Below the pieces are notes generated by a model. It had not been told where the DNA came from. It worked only from the letters and a program-made list of their open reading frames with translations, and did not search any database. Shown piece by piece: positions 1 through 12,100 of a DNA stretch of 64,000 bases. The position numbers and the translations under genes are program-made. The stretch comes from Channa striata (taxonomy: Eukaryota > Chordata > Actinopteri > Anabantiformes > Channidae), in NCBI GenBank assembly GCA_033026295.1, contig CM065183.1, forward strand, positions 21,243,202 through 21,307,201, in the 5' to 3' direction. Numbering within the stretch: the first letter of the stretch is position 1; each line of letters begins with the position of its first letter.

Positions 1-102
1 CCTGTCCCATGGTGGTCTTTGATTTGGTCACTTCTTCTAAAACTACAGCAGCGTCCTCCTCCAGCTGTTTGATCTGCTGACTGACGTGATGGTAGTCTGC
101 AG
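1..102 (-). CDS. SYNE2: SYNE2 coding exon 16 (partial, runs off the left edge)
   Basis: The exon follows a TTTCTCAG acceptor at 103-107 and reads about residues 598-630, including YHHVSQQIKQLEEDAAVVLE, an amphipathic helix of a spectrin-like repeat. It begins with two bases that complete the split codon left by the previous exon. The donor site is not in the window or lies at its very edge. Confidence 0.85.
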
Positions 103-3100
103 CTGAGAAATACAGTCGAACATCAATGTAATGCTTTAAAAATGAATCATTGACATGGTCTGATAATAACCAAAGGAAGTGCACACAAGTGGCAAAACAA
201 CGTCAAAATTAGGCCACGGGACACTTACCAAGGGCAGATTTACTTGAATATTTTTCAGAAATTTGCTTCAGCTTATGAAGAGCTGCTTCCAACACAGAAG
301 GAAGGTCCTGCGTATTGACCACCTCCTGTCGGGGGGGGGGGGGGGGGTACAGAGAGTGGAACCACAGGAAATGTCAAGTTGTGTCAGGAAATATCTTCTT
401 TACTGTGGGCAGTTTAGAAAATCCAGACCGTGTATAGTTCAGTGTTTCATTATTGCTAATGTAAACTGATCCTGTTCAGTGTCTGCATGTGCTGCATGTG
501 CTGCATGCACCCATGTATGAACATGTACAACTGCTTTGGCAGAACCAGTAAGACACAACATTGTAGAAATTCTGTTACATATTATTTACTTCCATCCTAG
601 TATGTTACTGCCAACATTTAATTTGGCATTTTGACTATTTCAGCAACTAAGCTTTGAATTTCTGTTACACATTTTGAACAAAGAAATACTGACATGCCAC
701 TCTTGCAGCAACATCCTGACAGCCTCTGGAGATATGTACGGTCTCTTCCAGACCCGCAGCTTGGCCCTGATCTGTCCTAACAGATCTAAAACTGTGTGGC
801 GGTTCTCCTGGTAATCCAGCTTGATTCCGTGGTACTTAGCAGTCACTCTTACACTTGTGAACCTGAAGAACACATGCATGACAAACATTAAAAATACATA
901 TTTTAGGCTTACATAGCCCATAGAAATATGCAACAAGGTGAAACTGTGCAGCAGACAGAAGGTAAAAACAAAATCTTTAAAAATGTTTGTGTTCTATATT
1001 CCACCGCATACTCACCTCCTCTTTAGCTCCTCCATTTTTTCAATAGGAACCATCAAGTTTCCATATTCATCCAAGTTCTGGAAGGACTGGAAGGTCTTTA
1101 ACTGCTGTGGCATCTCCTCCAGGCAAACCTAAGACAATATTCAGCACATTTATTTAAATGCTCACCAAAGTCTGTACTTTAACACCTCGTAAAGACAAAT
1201 GTCGTTCATTATTAAAACGTTAAACCTTAGGATGGAAAACACTGCTTTAGGAACCTAGGACTATTAAGTCAGTGCCACTGTTTAATTCATTCCCTGAAGT
1301 TGAACGGGGTAAATCGTTACTTTAAGCAGCTCCTGTTTCTCCCTGGCTTCGTCAGCAGCATGGCCATGGTCCTGGGGGTCACCCTCCTCCTCGCCGAGAG
1401 CGCCCTCTGTCCTCAGCAACCAGCGGGCCACTGTATCCAAGGGGGCTGGAAGACTCATGTCCAACTCAATTTTGTATTCCCGAAGCTAAATGAAACAAAA
1501 AGTACAGAATACAAAAAGACGGAAGCTGAGATGCATAAAAGGTATCTGAACAGTTAATGTGCATGTGTAGTGAATTCCAGTTCAACTTATCAGGCTGGTA
1601 AATCGTGTCATGATTTTATATTAGCTGATTCAAACGTTATCAATATATAATATTTATACTCTATGTATATATTTATGAATATATAATATATTTAAGAAAA
1701 TGTTTGTATCAACAAGACAAGAAAAAAAGCTAAACAAACATGTTTAGCAAGATGAAGTTTGATCTTTCTGAGTTGCATCTCTATGTCCATGCGCCTTGAC
1801 AGTAGGTGGTTGTGCAAGAAACTTGGGTCCAGACACTTCAGAGGAACTGACCTTTTCAGTGAGGGCTTCCCATGCCTCTCTAAGAGCACGCTGCTCCTCG
1901 CTCAGCTTTGGGCTTCGTCTCATCGCCGTCAACAAAGGCATGATTGGGCGCCGTTGCTCATTAAAGGACACCAGAAAAGTCTGAAATACCTGATGGATGA
2001 GAAATGACAAATGTTGCGACAGCCCGGTCAACTCAAACCGCCAAACAGTAAAAAGAGAATGAATACAATTTCAAAACATTATTCATTTACATCATTCAGC
2101 TGGATTTTGTTCAGATTTTAAGAGGGAGATGAACATTTAGTAGAATTTGTACTGTTTTCAATTTTGCTACTTAATGTACAGCATGCGATTTGTAGAAACA
2201 TACCTGGTATCTTTCTGAGTAGCTTTCACCCTCTGTGGAGTCCCATCCCTCCAGCAGCTCATCATAGGCTTGAACCAACCAGCAAGTCACTTCCTGTGAC
2301 TTGCGATCCGATGTCGCCTGCCAATGTGGAACAAAAAAAAAAGGGTTCCAGGGTGAACTCAACTGTTATTTTTATCACATAAGAATTAATGCATGTTTAA
2401 CAGCGTCCGTCAGAAGGATTAATATGTGCGTACATTCTCTTGTCTCGCACTGTTCATTAAAGCTAAACATTTTAAATAATAGAAAACGATAAACTACATT
2501 AAAGGACAAAACAACGGCTGTGGACAAAAAGCTTTTCTACTCTTTTTAGAATTAAAACACTGTCTTAGTGCTGAGAAATTATTTTACCCAAACCAGTAAA
2601 ACAAATGAGCCAAGCAAAAAACCTCTCCCACAAGGCACCAACTCCAGTCATGGGATACTTTACACAGAACATAATGGCAGCTGGGGTGCCAAAAATTCTT
2701 GTACTTGAAGCAAGTCTGTGCACAGCAGAGTACCAAGCCCACATGCAAGTTTGCTTTGGCTACAAAGTTGGTTTGCACCCATAACAACATAGAGACCTGT
2801 ACAAGCCACCTTTATTCAACTTCTCTTTCTGGAAATAGGGATTGCAATGCAATGCATCTCGCACCAATGCTGGACATTTTGTGTAGAGTAACAATACAGA
2901 ACATGGATACAAGCTCAAAGTCTACAGCAGCTACGTATGAATATGTTGAGGTGTTGCCACAGTCCCAGTCTAGCAGGTGTTCTGTCGAGCGTGACTAATC
3001 TGTCATGAGCTCTGTGACAGGCGACACCGGCAGAATGTCAGTGAAAGGATCTGCTGCACTGCAGAGTCGCCCTCTGAGGGTTTTATTCATCTCAAGGGAG

Positions 3101-6100
3101 GCAAAGATACACACCCTTGCTGTGGTTTTGGATTCCTCCCTAGAGAACAGGGCAAACTAGTTCAATTCTGCATGATCAGTCCTGCTTTTGAAAACCACGT
3201 GATCCCAAGGTAATCTTGGCTTTAAGCAACTGAGATTTTACTTGAAGTAGTAATACCAACAAGTATATGGTCAGAAGGGTTCCAAACACACATGTGCTCT
3301 ATATCTGACAATGACGGGGGGAGTGGCACAATGCAGATAACATGCATTTAGGTTTTTTTCAAATTATTAATCTTCTTTATTTTGTTACATTTTGTAAAAC
3401 ACTTTTTACTAACTATAAAAAAAATATGAAGTGGATGAAAGGCGAAACATGAAACAGTGGCGGGTTCTGAAAATCAGGTCTACCTGCCGCAGGGGTGAAG
3501 CAGAAATAGCAGGGGTGTAGTAAACAGGCAGGTTGATAGGCGAAGGGCTTTTAGAAGGAGCCAGATATTGTATCTAGAAGGAAGGAGAAAGGAGAGGAGG
3601 GAATGGCAGACAAAAGGGTGCAAAGAAAGTAAAGAAACCCCAAACACAAAGTTATTACGGAAATATAATGAGAGGTGTCACAGATAATTATAGGCCAACA
3701 AACATAACAGCATAACAGCTAAAACCGCACAGTTTGCACATACTCTACAGATTTGCTAGATGTGTTCCTCAAACTAATTTCTTTCACAGAAACTTCATTG
3801 CACTGCTGTCAACTTATCACAAATGCACTGATGTTTTATCAGTGCCATGATGATTTAAATTATGGACACATTAAACATATCATTTTGGCATGACTGTAAA
3901 CTCATCAGTCAGATTTCCTACACTAAGTTCCTGATTTGCAGGTCAAAAATGTATATTATTAATGTTAGCAAAAACTTGATGCACATTATAATAAAGTAAA
4001 TTAAATTAACTTCATGTTAAACACTGTAAAATAACTTTTCCAACAAAATTCTGCCAGACTTTTACCTGAATTTCTAACCTGCCTTTGATCTGCAATTATC
4101 AAAAACAGTGCTTACTGAGCAGGACTAGACCAGACTGAGCTCACCTGTTTCCTGGCATGCAGCTGATCATCAGCTAAAAACATCCGAAAGTCTGCACGTT
4201 GTCAAAACCATGAGCTACAGAGACATTAACAATTTTCTGCACAAGTACCAAACGGTGCTTGTTATACGAACCTGCATTTCCTCCTCTGGCACTGGCAGGT
4301 CTTGGGAGTACTGCAGAAACTGAGCCACGTAGGTCATGATGGACTTCTCATCAGGGTCTCGAACATCCACATCTGCATCAATATCAGAGTCATCCATGAT
4401 CAACCTCACACTACAACACCGCTGCCAAAGTTGAGACTAACGCACGAAAACTGCACTCTACGGTGGAACCGTTCCACCTTTAAATCATCCATCTGATAGC
4501 AGCCTGCAACTAAACTAAGACCAGAGCGAAACAAGTAAGGGTTTTATACAAGACGGAAAAAAACAAGCATCGGGAGAGTCATCAGACTATTCGTCATCCC
4601 ACATGCCTCCAGGCTCACTGGGTACGGCTCAGTCACAGTTCTCAGATACACTCTAAACAATTTTGCAAAGATTCACTTGGCAAAACATCCATTGCTGCTA
4701 CTTAAAGATGTCTATACGAAACAAATCAGATCATGCATAATTCGAAATAAAGTGTTTGTTTGAAACATTAGTTTGGAACAGTCCAACAGACACATCGGTG
4801 AAGGAGTAAAGAAGGATCATCTTTATATAAATGTGAAGAACTGCAACTGTAGAAAACTGATTGCAGAAAAGGGCATGATATAAAGATGAAACCAAATTAT
4901 TTTAGGTCCGTTCCTTCTTTTGAACAATAAAGTTCAGTTACCATCAGGCTCTAACAGTCTGGGAATCCGCAGCGCTCTCTCTGCAATCCCGAAGGCCTCC
5001 TCAAGGTTCTGTTTGTTGCTTCTGGTTCTGGCCTTAGACAGATCCACCAGGTCGGGCCGCAGAGCGTATAGGACTGCCAGGAATACCACTCCACTCCTCC
5101 AGCTCCCCTTGAAATCTTTTACATTTATTGAACAGCCAGCTCTGATGGAAACAAATCATATATAATAACTAAATCTCACTTTGTATGTTTAACAGTTGTG
5201 TTCAATAAAATATAAAAGATTATGACTCTCTGTATGTTACTGGCTTCGTTTGTTGGGCTTCGTGACTTTAGTGAAGATCAGGTCACATTTCATGACCAAT
5301 CAAAGCAAAAAAACAACAACAAAAAAACAGGTATCCACAAATGGTAATAATCCATAAATGGCATTCATTTGTCTGAATGCTTACTTGTGGCACTGTTCAC
5401 GGACCCAGAGCAGCAGGGCCTTCTTGGCTGAAACCCTGAAACGGTTGTGCAGTGGTGAGCCTCTGGGAGGAAGAGGGCTGCTGCTAGCCGAGCGACTCGA
5501 CAATGTGGAGCGCGAGTCCAAAGTGGCCAAAGACTCCATGGAGGACTGACGCGAGTCGAAGGATAAGCCACTGGCCAACTCCTCAATCTAAGAAACCCAC
5601 GAACAAACAGTTACTATGTCATTGCAGGAATCAGTTTGTCCAATTCTTGGTAAATAAAAGCGTTTTCCCCCTGAGCAAATACATTTCTGTTCTTCTAATC
5701 AAACTGAAAAATTGACAATTATTTTGATATGGGTTGAGGAGGAAAGCAGAGAGAACTGAAAAATCTGAAAACTGAAAAATCAAGAAGCAATAAAATAAGC
5801 AATGTAAGTCAAAGAGTTTGAGGAAGAAGGGGAAGAACACAAAACTTAAAATCTCACATGATACTGTAGAATGATTGTCCATATGAGGCCTAGGATGATT
5901 GAGGGTTTGCCATCGATGATGTCAGGAATGTTTATGTTGACTAGTTTGATCTAGGGAGAAAACAGGAAAAGATTTTAGACAGCAGGACAATTATTGTAGT
6001 GTAATTGGTTGACAGTGGACCTCTTTTTTAATTTACCGATTTCTTTTTTAGAAAGGAGAGAGCTTTCTCAATGTTGCTTCGGTGCTGAAACATTCCCCTG

Positions 6101-9100
6101 CCTCTCTCCCGACTCTGTAAATCCCAACCAGTGCGTCAGCCAGTTGGTTCAATACAAGTGGAGACTGGAAAACAGGTAAACAACTGAGCGGAAAAATCAC
6201 TCACAATTCTCTGGCCACTCATCACCTCGAGCAGGTCCAGCAGTTTGGAGCCGTCCCGGAAGTCACTGAACAAATCCACAACGGCGCTCGGTGGCTGCCG
6301 CTGTCACACAACAAACACACATCTTAGTTTGTTTATGCTTGTAGCTGTAAGGCCCAGCGAGCCTGCACATTACAGAAACCCTGCCGAATATATTTCTACA
6401 AGAGACAAAATCAGGTGGACATGTTCATTACAGATATACAGTTTAAAGTTTTTGTAAAATAAACTATGCTTCCACGGGTTCGTTGAGCATTTAGACTTTT
6501 TATCATGTGGCAAAACTAAAGAAGAAGTGGTTTATTCTGCAAAACAGTACAGATGCTGAACAATCCAAAATGCTGTTAGCTCTGTAAGTTATACAATAAT
6601 ACTCACGACTGCTTAAAAATAAACAAGTAAGGACCCCACCAGTAGATGGAATGATACATTTACATTGAAAGACTAAAACTAAACTGCATGTTTTGGGTTT
6701 TCTGTAACAATACTTGCAATACAAGCATTATTTAATACTTGTGTTTTATATGATGTTTCTAAAGATAAGTGTATTTATTAAAATGAAAGTTACATCAGCC
6801 CGAAACACATCATAATGCCAATGCTATTATCTAACCAGTGCAGAAAATAACCTTTGGTTAAAGAGCAAAATAATACACGATGAGCGTCAGATAGTTTTCC
6901 AAAGTAGACACAGAGCATTATGGAAAGAATATTCACATGCGACACAGTGTACTGCTGCAACGTGAGCTCTAATGTGAACAATCGCCAGAGGATTAACAAT
7001 CATCTCCACCAGATACGCGGCTGAAGTCTCACACCATGCCGTGAGCTGGCGGGACGTGCAGTGGGTGGGTTGAGGAGGCGTGGCTGTTTGGGCAGCGGTG
7101 GAGGGAGGGAAGGGGGGGGGGCGGCCGTCTGTTCCTGTCCATCTTGCTCTGCAATGTTCTAATTATGCACATAGTTCCTTAACACCACCTTCACCCCACT
7201 GTCACATCCACCGCTGACCGGAACCACAAGGCAAAAATGCCATCTTTGTCCAAATAATAATTAAGTATAGTACTGTCATGTTTAATGAAGACTGACATAA
7301 TTCATTAAGCATTACAACTCACCTACATTTATTTGGGTTTTGTTAACTACATGAGATCCTTGATAATAATTTAACAAGGTCAACTAATTAATGAAGCTTT
7401 ACCAACTTGAATATATGGAGCGCCTCAAGATCTTTCATCATTCAGCAAATGTTTCTTTTGATTTTGCACAACTATATACACTGACATTGCTGTTAAACAA
7501 CAACAGGACTACAAAAAATGTTATGGTAACAATGATAATATTTTGTCCATACAGTGTTTGGACAAACAGTATGGACAAAATACAAATATTTTACACACTG
7601 ACTGCAAACTATAATAAAACACATTTAATTAGACAACTAAACAACTGAATTATGCAAAAGAATGTAATATTTATATGTCAAATCTCATCAAATCAATACT
7701 TTCATTTATGTACCATTTCCTGTATGAAGGATTATGGGTGAACATGTGAGTGCAGCTGGTGATTATCATGCCCTCACTTGTTCCTGCTCCCCTGGCCTGT
7801 CACGTTCAAACTCAGTTCAGTGTGATTTGAAATCACTGTGCACAAATCATCAAACTGTGCCTGGATAACATGGAGGACTGATGGGAAATCATGTCACTTT
7901 AGCAGTAGTACAGATTCAATTTATGTGCTAAACTGCATTTAAACCGTCTTATTTAGAGTGTGCCCAAACTAACCATGTGTCGTCATGATCATTTGACCTA
8001 TGTTAATATTTCAATTCAATTTTTATTACAGGAGACAATATGTGCTCAACCCAACATTCAACACCTTTAAAGCTTCATCCATCATAGCATAAAATGACCC
8101 CTTGTGCTCAGAGCTACAGCTCACCTTTACCAGTTGAGCATTGACCCAGTTGGTGAAGGTCCGCTTCTGAATCTGTTCTTGTTCCACTGTTGAAAAAATT
8201 AATAAAAAATACAGGATGTCAATTAATAATCACACATGCAAGAAGTAAATCACTAAGGTGGTGCAGATATTTTTGATGCTGTAAATTAACTGTTTATACT
8301 GAGTGCAGCTGCAGAGTTGGCTCAGTTTCCCAAATTGCTAATTATTACAATGAGCGTGGCATCTCCTCGATTCAGAAGCAGTTGATCTCAGGCCCCGTGA
8401 GATCAATGCAGGCTGGACAACAATGTCATCACCAAATGACTACCTGCAGAAAACGACCACCTATATTTTTTTTCTTTTAGGAAAATTATATAAGTGGCAT
8501 ATTAAGGAGTGACCAAGGTGCTGACTGGGATCTCCTCTTGTAAATGTCTTGGAGCGTCACACATCATATTGTATACGTGCACGTGTACTAACATATTGTT
8601 TATGCATATATATGCATATTTTGCAACACATGCTTTAATGTTTTATTGTAGTGGCGTGTGAAAGCTGCAGTCTGTGGATTTAGCAATATGACTGTAAAGA
8701 AGGGCGCACCGACATAATATTCAAACAGACCATCACTCACCACTGTAAACCTCAATGAAGTCGTTCAGGTCAGCGACAGTATGAAGAGTCTCACAAATGA
8801 TCCAGTCCTCATTGTCCATTGTCCTCATACACTTACAGCGACTCCATCAACAACTCAGTCTGAGCTTTTTTTAAACCTAAGTCATTAAACATACATACTG
8901 TATCCCTGAAAACAATCCTCCAGCACAAGACTCTTATCAAATTATCTAACTAATTATCAAATAAAATAAATGAATTCAACTTGTTTTGATGTTATGTTAA
9001 GGAAAAAACTTAATTATGGAGCTAAACTTACAACTTCCAGTTCCAGCTGAACTATAGGGCATTTACCAGTTTCACCAATAACTACAGCAGCTGGAGACGG

Positions 9101-12100
9101 CTGATCCTTTCACTCCTCTGTTGAGACCCTCACTCAATATCAGACTAGACAGCCTTCTGAAATGCATTCAAGGAAAGCCACGAGACTATTTTTTGCCTTA
9201 ATATGTTTAACAGCAGGCCATCTTTGGATTCAGTTTACTTGCAGTCTAATCTTAATCATATGAGGCCTCTATGATGACTCAGACATCTTATTATAATTAT
9301 TATAATATGTTATCGTTAACAGAATACGAAGGAGAGGAGAAAGAAGGTTTGTTTTCTTTAGCAACATAATCCTCAAACATAACCTTTTTAAGATCGGCAC
9401 AGAAGCCCCACTGTTCACTAACCGGACTTTTTTGGAAGTTCCTGGTGGGCAAGTCAAGAGGATGAAGAAACTGGAGATCTGTGACACACTTGAAATTTTG
9501 CCAGAAGAGCTACTTTAAACAGACCCATCTGGCCACTGTAAGCACAACACTTTACAGTTGCTTCCAGAGTGCTACCATTTTAGCAGCTGTGCCCCTAAAA
9601 TTAACCTCTGCTCTCTTAATAACACAAATCAAAACAAACAATTTACATGATTTAGAAAAGTACTAAAAGCTGTTGCAAACATCGCTACCACTGTCTGCAC
9701 ATTTCCAAAACTCTCGTGAATAATTTCTGCGACACTTTTCTGTCTTGCTGTAACAAACAGCCACATACCAAGAGTTCAGAATGAAAAAAATGGAAAACAA
9801 AGCAAAAACCAGTAGCGTAGAGCTGAGCCAGTATCGTGGGAAAACAGTCTCTTTCCATGGTAGATCCAGGACCTACCATGGCCCCAAGAACAAACTTTGG
9901 TACAAAACAGATTAAGGCTTGTATTAGATTTTTGATTTACCACCTGATAAAGACATATTGCTCATTGTTCTGTCTAAAACCTACATTCAACAGCAATGAA
10001 GGCGACAATCAGCTGAAAAGCTTCTGTGGACTGATTTCTTACAGGACTTGCACTTAGTGCTTGTGTACCAATCTGTTTTTCTGCAGCCGTCCACCTGAGA
10101 TCAACATTTTAATATGCCGGTCACAATATCCAATATTGTGCCTTTACAATCAAATCTAAGTAGCTACTTTTGTTATGTTTTATTAAAAGTTATTTTTGGA
10201 GGCAAATAAAATAAACTCACCCATGACTGGATCACTCATGCTGATTCAGGAGGTAATTTTTTTTTTTTTTATCAGAGCAGAAAACTCTAGTGCACGCCAG
10301 TTTAAATCTTATTTTTCTTTAAACACATAGTTTACTGTACTGACCCTGAGATCCATGATTGCATTAGAAGGGTTTTAAAGAAACAAAACGATACGAAATT
10401 AGTTTCTCAATGATTCTTTCTAACCAGCTGCACAGTTTGCAGGGAAGCAGGTGAGTTCGGCTGTGCACCGCCCCCTTCAAGTTGGACTCGCAGAGCTTCA
10501 GGCCTGCCCAAACAAGACCTGCAACAAGCTAATACTGCTGCTGCCTCCAGGGTTCTTAATGCTACAAAGCTGAAAATTGTGTGTCAATTCCGAGTGGAAA
10601 ATGCATTGAAAATTGTATTTCTTACCTGATGTAAATGGTATTAATGCCCATCTTGTATATTTTACTCGTTCTTCTAAAGTTTAGCTCTGCTTTTGTACAG
10701 CCGCTGCTCTAACTACTACATGCACAGTTGCTTCTGGCTAATACACATAGTATTCCATAGTTGCTCATCAAGCAGTAGCAAAGCCTTTCAATTACTTTGT
10801 GTTTTTTGTGTCACACATACATGTGACACAAAAAACATCCGCCACTCTTGTGTGGCCAGATGAGAGGCTGTCGCCAGCTTAAAACGGGTTTTTGTGTCAA
10901 ATTCTGACAAAACAATAAAAAACAGTGTGCCTATATATCGAAACCAAACAGGGACGGAGTTTTATTACACAACTACTTTGCTACAAACATTTTCAAAAAA
11001 ATTACTCACCAAACAATAAAAAAATCTACTGACATTAGACACTTGGTGGGTGACAATTCTGGACCCTGGGAATGAGACAACATGAGTTATTGTTTGATTT
11101 ATGTGTGACTATAGAGTTGGTATTTACTAATGACAAAAAAAGAAATATGTTGACCGAGGACAATTTAAGTTACTCATATGAACGGATGTTCATAATGTTG
11201 AATGAAAAAGAAGTTAATAACTATTATAATAACTATAATAACTATTAAACCTTAGAAAAAAGTATTTATAGAGGCATGATAGCTTTCATGGAGCATCACA
11301 GGTCTACTCCACCATAGACATAGACACCATAGACATGTTTTTGAGCGACAACTTTGCTCACCATAGTTCTATCACCCTAATCACCTAATAAAAGCAGATT
11401 ACATGTAGTCAGTACAAAAAATATCCATTCTAACCCTGCTGATGCAAACACCCAACTTTGCACACAATATAAGCTATTTTTAGTGACATTCTTTCATCAT
11501 TACACTTCAAATAAAGCAAAAAGCTTATTTAACAAGCTGGCTTGTCTTGGGGAGCTAAACTTACATCATCTATGCTGCACATTGTACCAGCTGGAAATGA
11601 CATCGCTGGAAAAAATGTGTAAGAGGTTTTAATAAAAAAAACACTGCGTTCTAAATGTGGGCAGGAAATGTGGCAAGTCATGCACTAAAAATAGTTCAGT
11701 GGAGAAACTTGCAATAATGGACCCAAAACATAAGAAATGGAAAGAAAGCTGAGGTGAATGGATGCAGAGAAAAAAAAAGGGGCTGATAGAAAAAGCCAGA
11801 CAGGAGAGCGGGAAAAAAACGAAGATGCTTGTAGTGGACTCTCCACACCACCAGCCTCAAGACTTTTCAGCTTCAAATTCCTGCTATTTACATCTACATA
11901 CATTAAACAATATAACAATACGCCTTTTGTACCAGATCAGCCAAATTCTAAATGAAAAGGACTGAAACACGACTAACAGGTGTTTTTTGTTTCCCAAAAC
12001 GTTTCCTTGGTGACTGATTGTTCAAACAATAATTAGCTCTACACAACTACTCTGAAAACTGCTCAACATGAAAAACAGAAAGCTGTTTATGGGAGAAAAG

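Noticed and set aside
11565..11605. 41-base exon-like segment with TTTTTTCCAG acceptor and GTAAGT donor
   Set aside because: Including it between the first and second SYNE2 exons shifts the frame to a stop, so it is a pseudo-exon or a non-coding exon.
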